NCBI GenBank assembly: GCA_028095005.1
Contig: CM051461.1
Location: 61,051,840 to 61,115,839, forward strand
Direction: 5' to 3'
Origin: Rhynchospora pubera
Lineage: Eukaryota > Streptophyta > Magnoliopsida > Poales > Cyperaceae
Length of the DNA: 64,000 nt
Both the position numbers and the translations under genes were made by a program. Positions within the stretch are counted from its first letter, which is position 1. Each line of letters opens with the position of its first letter. Shown here one piece after another: positions 1 through 10,110 of the stretch. The notes beneath the pieces are model-generated. The model saw only the letters and a list, made by a program, of their open reading frames with translations. It was not told where the DNA came from and searched no databases.

Positions 1-800
1 ATAGGTATGGGTACGGGTACGAGTACCGTACCCGATACGATTCGAGTACGACGGTACGAAAATTAAAAAAAAATCTTCGGTACAGATACGGCGATATATA
101 TATATATTATAATCATTTTTATAATATATATAAAATGATTATTATAATAATTATATTTTATTGTATAGTATTATATTAATATTATTCAATTACAATCTCA
201 TAATTACTATATTAATTTATTAATTTTTATCTCAATTATTATATTGTATTTTCTAATGTCATACTATATAATATACATATAAATTATAGTTAGCATAATC
301 ATTTTTAATTGTTAATGTATATTTTGTAACATTACTACTGTATAATATGTATAATTAATTAATATAATCATTATTATAAAATGTAAGTTGTTGGCATACT
401 ATCGTTTAATACTCTCTGGCCGACTAGATATAAATGATGAAGAAAAGACAAAAATCCTAAAAAGATAAAAGTCCAATTTAACCCATTTGTTATATCTCAT
501 CTATGATGGTCCCACCTGTCGTATTCTTCCCTTGCAATTCTGATTTTCCATCTCTCTCGCGCACGAAGAGCAAGCGACTATGTTCAGCCGTACCCAACCT
601 TAAATCTAGCCGTACCCATAGCATATCCAGCCGTACCCAGTTGTACCGTAGACCGTACCGGATTGGTCAAACTAATAAAAATATTCGGTACGCCACGTGA
701 AGTACCCGGTTCGTACCAGTGCCGTACCGGAGGGGTACCTGTATCCGGTTCGTACCCGATACCGGTACTCCTGCATATATGGAGTACCGGGGTAACATAG
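1..800. mobile_element. Partial hAT-like element with GTACC-rich ends, in an NBS-LRR intron
   Basis: Both ends of this stretch (1-75 and about 590-795) are crowded with variants of GTACC/GGTACG in both orientations, and the middle is over 80% AT. This layout, motif-dense subterminal regions around an AT-rich core, is typical of non-autonomous hAT elements. The right edge can be bracketed because intron sequence homologous to copy 2 (30080-30481) begins at about 800. The left edge is outside the window or at its border. No ORF here looks real. The superfamily is inferred; I could not fix the terminal repeats or the target duplication. Confidence 0.4.
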
Positions 801-1410
801 ATTCCCACAAATCTTTCCTAGACCAAATGTGGCTTGGCTCATTAATTACTACCGGACGACTTGGGGGCGGCAACAACAAAAATCTTGTACATACGCACAT
901 CAATATTGACTCGGTTTAGTATTATGCAATTCAAAATAATAAAAATTTTCTACGTACTCACATTAATACTATGGCTTGGTATGTTAATTTTCTCATTTAT
1001 TAGACGTGTGCAGCATTAGTAAAAATGTTAATTATGAAAATTATTTTTCTCCTATAATTTAGCATTTAGTATGAATTCTATACTTGCCAAATTTATCCAT
1101 CCATCAATCATTTTATATTAATTTAGTATATGTACCCAATATCATGGAATTATCGTATTTTTACAATCATTTTATATTATTTTGGATGCACAAGAATAAG
1201 CACAAGAATAAGCTAAATTTGTTATTATTGTGCAACCCAAACAACATAAGAAATTTAGGCTCTTATCCATATTCTAACAAAATCATGATATTAAATAAAA
1301 AATTTGGACAAACACGCATTTCGAGAATTCTTTGACCTTATCGTATACGTCCCTCACAATTTATGAGACACATCATAAGTTTGTAATTTACTATAATGCG
1401 ATTTTCACAG
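801..1410 (+). other. 3' part of the intron before NBS-LRR copy 1 exon 2
   Basis: This non-coding stretch ends in a pyrimidine-rich tract and the acceptor ttttcacag at 1410. It aligns with the end of the copy 2 intron (about 30080-30481), sharing the 'cctagac..aagtggcttgg', 'gcggcaacaacaaaa' and 'atttatgagacacatcataa' segments. Short ORFs here are chance. Confidence 0.7.
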
Positions 1411-3588
1411 GTGGCACTCAATAAATCTGACAGTGAGTCACTCAAAGATATTGGGCTTGAACTAGTTGAAAAATGTGATGGTTTGCCACTTGCTATAAAA
1501 ACAATAGGTGGAGTTCTTCGTGGGAGAGGAAAAAATATAGATGAGTGGCAAATAATTTCAAAAAGCAATTTGTGGTCTCTGGATGACTTATCCAGTGATT
1601 TTCCTCACGCATTCTACTTGAGTTATGAGGATCTTCCATCGCATTTAAAGCAATGCTTTATCTTTTGTTCTCTTTATCCTGGAGATTTTGTGTTTGAAAA
1701 ATTAAATTTAGTCTATTTGTGGCTGGCAGAAGGATTTCTATGTGACAAGGGGGATTTGTCGTTTTATGAGATGGGGATAGAATATTACAAGGAGTTAGTT
1801 TGGCGGAATCTTTTGGAAGTGGATAAAAACTACTACGGTCAACCGTTATGTAAAATGCATGATCTATTGAGATCATTTGCTAGAGATAAGGGAAATGGTG
1901 ATAGTTTAATTATGAGAGAGAGAGAATCAGTTCGTAGGCGTGAATCCTTTTTGAAACTACGACGACTATCAATTGAAAATAGTGCGGTTGATTTGGATTT
2001 AGATTTTATAAATGAAGGAAAATCTCTAAGAACATTATTGCTTGTGGATCGGATTGATCCTCTTTCTCCCAATTCACTTCTATCATTTTCTCACCTAAGA
2101 ATTTTAGATTTTTTCAATTCCAATATCTCTCGCCTCTCTGGTTCTGTTGGTGGCCTCGTGCAGCTGAGATATTTGAATGCATCTGGAACAAATTTAAAAA
2201 CTCTTCCGAATTCTATTGGCAATCTTAGAAAGCTAGTATATCTGAATTTCGATGAATGCAACAAGTTATCACGTGTTCCTTCTAGCATTGTGAATCTAGT
2301 AGAGCTGAAATTTCTCTCCTTTTATGGGACTAACATTAAGGTTTTCCCAGCGGGCTTGAAAAAACTAAAGAAACTGATTCATCTTTATAATTTTCAGCCA
2401 GGCCACAACCGTTCACAGGATTATAATTGTAGTAGCCTTGAAGATTTAGAAACTCTGTCCCTACTTTCAATGCTTACATTAGGAAACTTGGAAAATGTAA
2501 TTGATATCAACGTGGCTAAAGAGGCTAACCTCAAGGAAAAGGCTCATCTCAAGGAAATCTGGTTTTGTTACAAGCCAAACAGGGGATATCAAGTTTCTAA
2601 ATCAATTGAAGAGAAAAAAGTAGTAGAGGATGTACTAAATGAGCTTTCTCCTCCTCCATCTTTAGAAATTCTTCAGATTGTTTGTTACTTTGGTGATCGG
2701 CTTCCTAATTGGTTGCACGCGGGAGCAAACCCACTATTACTAAAATTTCTTAGATATCTTAAGATAGAGCAATGTGAATGCTTTAGCCAACTCCCTCCGT
2801 TGGGCCTGCTACCAAACTTGGACACTCTTAGTATAATTGGTGCAGAATCAGTTGTGAGGATTGGACGGGAATTTTTGTTGGATGATAGCCTGAGCCACTC
2901 ACCGATCCTTCCTTTTTCCCAATTAACAGATCTCGGTTTTCGTGATATGCCGTCTTGGGTAGAGTGGTTGTGGGACGAGAGACAACCGGCAATGCCCAAA
3001 TTAAAAGAATTGTACATTTACGAATGCCCCAAGTTGAGTTCACTTCCACAGGGCCTTTTGTACCATGCAACTTCGTTGGAGGTGCTGCAAATTAAAGCTG
3101 TTGAACAATTAAAATCAGTAGAGGATCTACGATCAGTCAAAGAACTTTATGTTGAAGAAAGCTCGAATTTAGAGAGGATATCAAACCTACCTAACCTCTC
3201 ATTTATTCAAATCGTGAACTGCCCAAATATAAAGATACTGCAGAATCTTAAACCTCGTTATAGAATGTTTTTAATAGATTACGAAATGGAAACTCTCCCA
3301 GAATACTTAAGAAAAGCAGAGGTAGAGAAGCTGACAGTCTGGTGTACGGAGGAGCTGCTTGTAATGATTGCAAGCCTCGAAATAGGCACTTCTGAGTGGC
3401 AAAAATTCGAATACATTCCCAGGGTGAAGTTCTACGGTGGTGATGATGAATCCCTATATGCCACCTATCAAAAGACACCTTTCCGTTTCACCACAAATGT
3501 TGACAGCTCAGCTCTAAGGTATGTACATCCGCATTGTTTTCATCAAACAAATTGGATTGGGTGCAACCAGCAAATAGACGGAAATTAA
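1411..3588 (+). CDS. CC-NBS-LRR disease-resistance protein, 3' exon (copy 1)
   Basis: This is the C-terminal two-thirds of an intracellular immune receptor of the CNL class. The exon starts in phase 0 after the acceptor at 1410; the ATG at 1396 is inside the intron and is not the start. Visible motifs, counting from residue 1 at 1411, are GLPLA (about 24-28), the RNBS-D type CFIFCSLYP (about 81-89) and MHD (about 149-151). About 450 residues of leucine-rich repeats follow from near 190. The coiled coil, P-loop, kinase-2 and RNBS-B motifs are absent and must lie in exon 1 to the left of the window, as copy 2 shows. The frame is open throughout. The end at 3588 is the simple read-through stop. 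A donor at 3519 (CTAAG|GTATGT) suggests an alternative last exon. Family knowledge: such proteins bind ADP/ATP and trigger defence on effector perception; the ligand is unknown. Confidence 0.85.
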   Translation: MALNKSDSESLKDIGLELVEKCDGLPLAIKTIGGVLRGRGKNIDEWQIISKSNLWSLDDLSSDFPHAFYLSYEDLPSHLKQCFIFCSLYPGDFVFEKLNLVYLWLAEGFLCDKGDLSFYEMGIEYYKELVWRNLLEVDKNYYGQPLCKMHDLLRSFARDKGNGDSLIMRERESVRRRESFLKLRRLSIENSAVDLDLDFINEGKSLRTLLLVDRIDPLSPNSLLSFSHLRILDFFNSNISRLSGSVGGLVQLRYLNASGTNLKTLPNSIGNLRKLVYLNFDECNKLSRVPSSIVNLVELKFLSFYGTNIKVFPAGLKKLKKLIHLYNFQPGHNRSQDYNCSSLEDLETLSLLSMLTLGNLENVIDINVAKEANLKEKAHLKEIWFCYKPNRGYQVSKSIEEKKVVEDVLNELSPPPSLEILQIVCYFGDRLPNWLHAGANPLLLKFLRYLKIEQCECFSQLPPLGLLPNLDTLSIIGAESVVRIGREFLLDDSLSHSPILPFSQLTDLGFRDMPSWVEWLWDERQPAMPKLKELYIYECPKLSSLPQGLLYHATSLEVLQIKAVEQLKSVEDLRSVKELYVEESSNLERISNLPNLSFIQIVNCPNIKILQNLKPRYRMFLIDYEMETLPEYLRKAEVEKLTVWCTEELLVMIASLEIGTSEWQKFEYIPRVKFYGGDDESLYATYQKTPFRFTTNVDSSALRYVHPHCFHQTNWIGCNQQIDGN

Positions 3589-3828
3589 TTTGAGATAATC
3601 TTACCTTTTATTATCAAATCGTTCGAATCAACTCAGCTTTATAAATAAAAACGTTCTTTGCTTGCTTTGTTCGACCCAAGGAATTATATGATATATTTTT
3701 GTTTGCTTCTGCTTTTTGGTTGTTGATTCAATTGGTTTTCTATTTTTTTGTTTCAAAATTTTTATTTTGGGGTGCTTTGTGTTATTGATTCCAATTGGTA
3801 TTTTAATTTCAGTTTAGAAGAGGACTGA
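3519..3828 (+). other. Predicted terminal intron and short last exon of copy 1
   Basis: A good donor (CTAAG|GTATGT, GT at 3519-3520) and an acceptor (ttaatttcag, AG at 3811-3812) bracket a 294-bp intron. Splicing would replace the read-through tail with five residues (TTA GAA GAG GAC after a split codon) and a TGA at 3826-3828. Copy 2 keeps both sites (donor after 51769, acceptor near 52394), which supports real splicing. RNA reads would decide between the two ends. Confidence 0.5.
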
Positions 3829-5294
3829 TACATATCGCCCCTGGGCTGAGTATCTTCCAAGGAAAAATCGCCTCAGGTTAATCAGCCAATAAAAAAGGTA
3901 CTATATATCTAGATTTAATTTGTTTTACATATTTAAATCAGTGTTAATTTTAATTGATGACTGATAACATCTATTTTCACGAATTTTTCTTAAAGACATC
4001 ATCATATTTGTTTCATTTTCAGCATATCTCTAATATTCGTTTCTAAAAATTAAAAAATAAAAATTGCCTTAACATTACTTGACAAATGAACTCGCAAGGG
4101 TCGAATATTTGACATTTAGAAAACAGTAAAATTTCTATGCGGGGCTTCATTTTACATGGTTAATCAGTTACGAAGTATAACATAATAAAATCTTTTATGG
4201 CTAGAAAAATTGGCTCACAACTTCTGACATATTTAATTACCCAACTTTTAATGGTAAAGAAATTCAAGGGGTTTTGAGATTTTTTTTATATAGTTGCATA
4301 TTTTTCTAGAGTAAGAATTGAATATATATTTTTATTTAGTTGCATAATAAACTTCTGACATATCTTTCTACCGAAGCTGAATGACAAATTTTTCTATCTA
4401 ATTAGAGATACAAATCCAGAAATTGTAATAACTAATTCTAATTGGTCTGTATGCTTTTTTGATCTGGTTGAACTAATTTTTAATATTTTATACTTTCTTT
4501 TGTGTTGTCTTCAGTTGAGTTTTACGACCGAAATAATTATGATAATATGATTGGTTTTAATGATATTTTTTTATGTTTTGTTCATGGGTCCTGCCGAAAT
4601 ATAACATAAAAATAACTTGTTTTATATACATATATAGTTGACATAAGTTATGAATCATGATTCTATTTTATCCTCACTTGCATACTTGACTTGGTTTAAT
4701 GGTACGTTACAAATTCCATGGCCAACATGCATGTAACCATGAAAGAAAGTGATAAAAGCTAAAAAATGTTTATATTAGCTAAACTGCCAAATTAAATCAG
4801 TACTCTTTTATATTAAAAATGTTATATATTTTAACCCCTTGGAAATATGACCTTTTTAAATATTTTTCGTCGATGCTGTCCTGTGTCATGGCCTCATGGG
4901 GATTCTTATCATGCATTCGAATAGGTAAAAGAAGAAATTATAAAACCATCGAGTTTCTGAATTTCTTAGCAGTAAAGTATTCCTCTCGTTCATAGTCATA
5001 GGAAGAGACAACTTCAGCGATTTATATTTCACTCTTCATTAAATTTGTACGAATTTGCATCAATAACCGTATGACTTTATGGATCTTTACATTATGCATA
5101 GTTAGAGAAGCACTGAATGGAAGGAGCAGAAGCAGATGGAAAATAACCAAATTTTAAATAGTTTGGACGGGACGATATATCGAGGGGAATTGAACAGAGA
5201 GAAAAACGATTTTCCTCACACAATTTGCTCTGTGTACGAGAAGTTTCCTTTCCAATTTGGTAAACATTCTTACAATTACAAAAGTACTCTTGTT
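3829..5294 (+). other. Downstream flank of NBS-LRR copy 1, no gene
   Basis: The first part, to about 4300, is homologous to the flank of copy 2 (about 52440-52860). Shared pieces include 'gaatcgcctcagg', 'cgcaagggtc', 'aaaacagtaaaatttctat' and 'cataataaaatcttttatgg'. The rest is AT-rich intergenic DNA in which I see no coding or structural signal. Confidence 0.6.
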
Positions 5295-5313
5295 AATTGA
5301 GTACAGTATTTCA

Positions 5314-5591
5314 TTTTTTTTTTTGAGGGATGGGTGACAAAGTACCACACCAACAAATTTTATTAATAAAAAAATAAGAAATATATGTACAAGTACAAAA
5401 GGGAATAAAAAAGGTGAATAATTAAAATTACTGGGTCCTATACAGCAAAAGAAAAGACACTAAGCATGTTTCCTCCAAGAATCTACACATGCAGAAATTT
5501 CTTTGAGTAAGAGATCTGGTGGGGTGATGCAGTTCGAGAAAATCCTCCTATTGCGTGCCTTCCAAATGTGCCGGCTCTCGTTTAAGACGTG
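5314..5591 (-). mobile_element. 5'-truncated L1-type LINE with 19-bp target duplication
   Basis: Read on the minus strand this is the 3' end of a LINE: the last codons of the ORF2 zinc-finger/C-terminal region (WKARNRRIF-type motif, stop at about 5467), a 3' UTR, and a poly(A) tail seen as a T-run at 5314-5323. The flanks carry aattgagtacagtatttca (5295-5313) and aattgagtacattatttca (5592-5610), a 19-bp target-site duplication with one mismatch. This is a short, dead insertion. Confidence 0.85.
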
Positions 5592-5610
5592 AATTGAGTA
5601 CATTATTTCA

Positions 5611-6600
5611 CTAATTGCATTTTATATTCAATTAATAAGGATATTTTGGTAAATAATCTCTCTTGTTTTGTGTTTTTGTTTTCATTTATTGGTGTAGAAG
5701 ATACAATATCCAAGGCAGAAATCAGATTGTGTTTCAAAGGCTGATAAAAAGGAAGAAATTAGAAGAAAATTGTGATTACTGAAAAAAATATAAAATATTA
5801 TTTTGTTATGGTCAATGGTATGAAGCCATGTTACAAAGCTAAACTGACTAATGAATTAAAAATAGTTTAGCCATAGTAAGAATTTGGTATTTTGTGTGGC
5901 ACTTTGAACTTTGGAAATGTGGGTGCCAATTTTAGGGTGCCATTTGTTAGATATGAAAATTGTTTCCGGTAAATTATTGTAGGTAAATATTGTCAGGATG
6001 TTGAGTATCAAACTATTGGTTCAAAGGAGAATTCAGCGCATGATTGTCAAATTGCTGGTTCGGCAGTTATGAGTGCACAGCCTAACAGAATGAGATGCAG
6101 CAGTTGTGGTACGCAGCACAGCTGAGGTGCTGTGGTGGTACATATTTGAGGTGCGTTGCATCAGCTGTTTTCTTGCGCAGTCTAGCGGAGGTAAGGTGCA
6201 GCAGCGGTGGGTTCACAGTCTAGGTGTTTGTTTGGGGCCGCAGCCTATGTGCTTTGTGGCAGTCATGGGATGTGCAGTCCTAGAGTGGTCTTTTGGTCAA
6301 GTTTTTTTTGGCGTGGTCTTATGGTACCGCAGTGCTGTTTGTGTAGCAGAACCACTCAAAGTGAAGCATGGTAGCAGTTGCGAACTAGATCAGCAATTAA
6401 TGTTGTGCTACATTGTCGTGAGGTCCGATTGTGGCCACCAGTTAGGTCCCAGTTTGGGTTTCAGATGAGGCATATAAGGTTTAGTATGGCTCGATATCGA
6501 TTCGAGGACTATTTGTAAGTTGTCGTTTAAAATACAGGCTGAATTTGGTTAAGCTGGCACTGGTATTGGTACAGTATGGGTTTCGGGTATAAATTTGTTA
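5611..6600 (+). other. Intergenic DNA with GCAGC-rich low complexity and a duplicated patch
   Basis: About 5990-6450 is built from degenerate 'gtgcagcagcggtgg'/'cgcagcctag' words, which create a chance 120-codon ORF (6106-6468). From about 6440 to 6560 the sequence matches 53010-53130 closely ('cagatgaggcatataagg', 'gattcgaggactatttgta'), so the duplication that made the two NBS-LRR copies may extend at least this far. No gene is seen. Confidence 0.5.
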
Positions 6601-7603
6601 GAAGTTTATACAATTTTTTTACTGGTTTGTTTTTAAATATTTATTAGACTTTTGTAACCTTTTTTTTTTATTAATGGAAGTTGCCAGTAGTTTGCTTGGA
6701 CCTCAAAGAAAATAATATGCTACGTCTTTACTGACTCATCAATCTTTCTTCCTACGATAATAAAGTGAATGGTACTTTATGCAAACGAAGTCATAGTGCT
6801 GATGCATAGAATACTTTGCGCTTATATGGATCAAACATAACAACAATGCTTGTTCTTTTCTGGTAGAATAAAACAATATTGACGGAAATCTTATATGTTC
6901 AAGTTAATTAAGCCTCGCTTTGCACAAATCCCCATTTAAGCATAAGGAAGCCAATAAGCATTCATAAGAATAAAAAGAAAAAAAATGATGAAGGCAACAA
7001 TAATGAGGAGAATACATCTACATCTGGTACATGCAACTACTCTGCTGGTGTCTGACCAGACTAGTACAGAATCATCTGAGACTGAAGTTATATCAGCTTA
7101 TACAAGATGTTAAATACCAACCTATTTTTCTTAAATTTCTTTCTTGTGAAATTCATTATAAATTAGTAAATAAAGCTGATGGAAATATTTCAGAACTCTC
7201 CATTCTATGGCTTCCTCGGATTAGTAACTAAATCTAACTAAATTCTATGATTTTACTACTTTGATAGAACTCTAAGCCAACCTAAGTTTCAATACTCATG
7301 ATTAAATCTTTGTTTTGTTATTTGTATTATTATTGTATGTAGAAAATCAAATTACACATTTCTTTTTTATAGATGTTCTGAACACATTTATTATGGCAAG
7401 GGTTTATCAAATAATTTTAAATGCCAAAAATATTTTCAAGCCCTGAATAGGTGACAATTCAAGTTAAGCATTGGATAATTTGAGGTTGTCATTACTTCGC
7501 ATTAAGCTGATCATAATTATACACCTCGATTTGTCAAATTTAGTTTAGATTTATCACTCTTTTTCCCATCATATTTTTACTATTAATAAGACCGTCAAAA
7601 AAC
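6601..7603 (+). other. Gene-free stretch upstream of a Helitron 3' end
   Basis: AT-rich sequence with no convincing ORF. It is probably the body of a non-autonomous Helitron ending at 7647, but I could not locate the 5' TC terminus. Confidence 0.35.
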
Positions 7604-7647
7604 ACATGGAAAAAAATAGATCGCGCAACGTGCGATGCACCCGCTAG
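7604..7647 (+). mobile_element. Helitron 3' terminus (hairpin plus CTAG)
   Basis: A short stem-loop (ATCGCGC, loop AAC, GTGCGAT) lies just before CTAG at 7644-7647, followed by T, the canonical Helitron 3' end abutting the target T. Homologous host DNA starts exactly at 7648 and matches 16448 onward. There, A and T are adjacent (16447|16448), which is the expected empty A|T target. The second Helitron in the window (ending at 51312) has the same hairpin-CTAG-T arrangement. Confidence 0.65.
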
Positions 7648-8012
7648 TATTCAACTAGTGCTTTGTTTTGTTAATGTAGCAAGTTTTAAATTAGATACTT
7701 GGAGGCTGAATTAGATAACTAGGTGCTAGATGAAAGCAAATCTGATTCGGTCGATTATGAATTAAAGTTCTTATTGCGTTTCTCTTTCTTTTATTTTGTA
7801 TACTTTGATTCATTCTCCCACCTTTTTCCAAAAAAAAAAAAAAAAAAAAAATCTTCCAAGATAAGGTCGCAGGAAATTCCAAACTGCTGGACCCGGCGAA
7901 ATAGAGATCTCTGAATAGTCCAATAATTTGGGTTGAATGAGTGGCAAGGCATCAGTCTAATTAAGGCCATGTAATATTTGTCATGCGAACTCAAGACGTA
8001 GCCACAAACTAC
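7648..8012. repeat. Duplicated host segment, copy A
   Basis: The sequence from 'tattcaactagtgc' on is about 90% identical to 16448-16740, including a poly(A) run followed by 'tcttccaagataaggtcgc'. It then continues as 'ggcatcagtctaattaagg', whose partner is at 21777-21842. Copy A is therefore contiguous where copy B is split by about 5 kb. The poly(A) run makes several chance ORFs. Confidence 0.75.
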
Positions 8013-8099
8013 CGAAAAAAGTAATAATAGATTTACTGTTAACTCGAATTTCAAGAATAATTATAAAAAATTCAAAATTAAAAAAATGATGTTGTAGGA

Positions 8100-8300
8100 T
8101 TGATATTTTAGAACCCGATCCAACAAATTTTTTGGATTGGAATCTCAGAACCCGATCCAAGCTTGGATCGGATTCTGGGATCGCTATCCAAGTGGTTCCC
8201 TCTATATATATAGTGCTGGCCCCTCTCCCTCCCATTTCACTTCTCTCTCGCGCTCGACGGTCTCGGCTCCCACTAGAGGTAAGTTTTTTTTTTCATATTT
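8100..8300 (+). promoter_or_regulatory. Promoter-like TATA box and leader with splice donor
   Basis: The TATA-like tctatatatatag at 8201-8213 is followed by a CT-rich leader and a strong donor (CACTAGAG|GTAAG, GT at 8279-8280), then an AT-rich intron-like stretch. Upstream are inverted pieces of 'gaacccgatccaa'/'ttggatcggattc'. The layout resembles the end of a MULE carrying a promoter; compare the cgctatatatag and cgcgcg motifs in the right end of the MULE at 35730-35800. No full gene follows, so this is probably an element remnant. Confidence 0.35.
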
Positions 8301-8867
8301 ATTTTATTAATTTAATAAAATTAGTTTAATTAGTTAATTAATAGAAAATAGAAAAAATATTGTAAAAATAATTAAAAAATTAGTAAAAAATCAGAATAAA
8401 TATAAAATATTATAATATGTAATATGAAATTTTTTTAGAATTATTTTGTACATTTTATAATTATGGATAAGTTAATTAGAAATTAGAAAAATTAAAGAAA
8501 ATAATAAAAATTGATATAAAAATTTTATAATTGTAGAAAAATTTTCTAAAAAGAGATAAGCAGTGCTTCCAATTTAGGTGAGTTTTTTAAAATATTAATT
8601 CATTTAATTTATTTATTTTATTTGGGCAAATAAATGAAAAATTAGAAAAATTATTGTAAAAGTTCTTCTTTTTCTTTTTCTAGTTGTGCATTGCATAATT
8701 GAGGAATACCAGCTACTTCCAAGTTTGCCTATTCACATTCTTAGCGTGCACAATAAAAATACACCAAATTTTTCTTTCTAGTTGGCCAATTGGATAAGCT
8801 TATGAAAATTAAGGAATTGAGCAACTATAGAATGTCACGCCTTTACCATATTTGGTAACCATAGAAT
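8301..8867 (+). other. AT-rich intron-like stretch
   Basis: Very AT-rich DNA after the donor at 8279 with no ORF. Nothing else is seen. Confidence 0.4.
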
Positions 8868-9304
8868 AAGGGGTGGGAATTCTCTCCTCTCTACTCCCTC
8901 CTCTCTCCTCTCTCTCCTCTTATTTTGAATACGAGTATAATTCCACCATATGAGTTGAATTAAAATAAGGGATTGATTAAGTCCTTATTCGAAATAAGAC
9001 TTATTCAAAACATGTTTGGTTTCATCCCGAATAAGTCTTATTCGGAATAAGACTTATTCGGAATAAGACTTATTCAACTTTTGCTAAACAAACATAACAT
9101 ATGGGGTGTGTTTGGCATCGGTTTGAATAAGGGGTTGAATAAGCTTTTTTCTCTCCTCTCTCCTCTCTCTTATTCACTTTTATTCCAACAATATGGTGAA
9201 ATTAGAATAAGAAGTTGAATAAGCCCTATTCAGAATAAGGCTTATTCAAAACGCGTTTGGTTTCATCCCGAATAAGTCTTATTCAACCCATAACAAGCAC
9301 ACCC
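8868..9304. repeat. MITE-like GAATAAG repeats, two adjacent related units
   Basis: Two related units (about 8868-9100 and 9104-9304) share 'catcccgaataagtcttattc' and many inverted copies of gaataag/cttattc. The second is bounded by GGGTGTGTTTGG (from 9104) and its near inverse ending at 9304 (gcacaccc), with ATG on both sides. They look like small non-autonomous DNA transposons; the superfamily is not assigned. Confidence 0.5.
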
Positions 9305-9589
9305 ATGATATTACATACTGAGCAGTCCAACTGATGGGTGTATGCGATTGGTAAATAAATGAACAATTATTGTAAAGATAATTTTAAAATAGGTAAAAAA
9401 TAGAAAATAGAAAATATGGTCGTATGAGATTGGTATTATGTTTGTTATTGTATTGGTGGGGATTTAGGTCTCTATTTAAAGGAGAGTTTAGTCTGATTTT
9501 TTTTTCGAAAACACTCTCAGTACAGGGGAGATGCTGTCGAAATTTATTAGATTTCTGACATTGAAAATTTTTAGTGTAGTATAGTGAAA

Positions 9590-9769
9590 ATGCCACCGAG
9601 AAGAAGAGTATCAGAGTCATCAGTCCGTAGATCTACGAGGCTTCGCTCCGATGTTGGAGATGCTGGCCCTTCTACATCTACAGAAGATGTTGGTTCTACA
9701 TGTACTAGAGATGCCGGCGCTTCTACATCTACTAGAGATGCCGGCGTTGATATTCTCTGGTCCAGTTGA
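9590..9769 (+). CDS. Short Ser/Thr/Arg-rich ORF with internal repeats, uncharacterised
   Basis: A 59-codon ORF starts MPPRRRVSESS and runs through a basic RRSTRLRSD stretch into three imperfect 27-bp repeats (gatgccggcgcttctacatc and variants) encoding DAGxSTST-type units. I do not recognise a domain. Basic, serine-rich N-termini of this kind occur in plant transposon proteins, and the ORF lies downstream of the promoter-like region at 8100-8300, so it may be a first coding exon of a decayed transposase gene. It could equally be chance. Confidence 0.3.
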   Translation: MPPRRRVSESSVRRSTRLRSDVGDAGPSTSTEDVGSTCTRDAGASTSTRDAGVDILWSS

Positions 9770-10110
9770 TGCAGATCGTCTCTTGCATACATCTTCAAAT
9801 ATTGGGAGATGAGCACATAATATTTTATTTTTCAAATTTTGCAATAAATATTAATCACTGCAAATCATAGAATACGCAAAATTCTAAAAAATAAAATTGA
9901 AATTTTTTTCTATACTCTTCGAAAATGAGAAAATGGAGGATTCAAAAGTAAAATCTTGTGGTTTTGCCCCCCTAAATTAAAAATTCCTTCTCTATTTGTC
10001 CTCCTGCCATATTTTATGTCATAAATATTTATTAAATAATAAAAATACATATGTGACCATTATACCCTCTTCGAAACTGGGTTTATTCTTAGACCTGTTA
10101 GTGTGGAAAC

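Noticed and set aside
1338..3478. Minus-strand ORFs opposite NBS-LRR copy 1
   Set aside because: Antisense shadows of a well-supported + strand coding exon.
6106..6468. 120-codon + strand ORF
   Set aside because: Made by GCAGC/GTGG-rich low-complexity repeats; no domain-like pattern, and flanked by duplicated non-coding DNA.
7691..8054. Several ORFs with poly-Phe/poly-Lys runs
   Set aside because: Caused by the poly(A) tract in a duplicated non-coding segment; the same ORFs appear in the second copy at 16491-16799.
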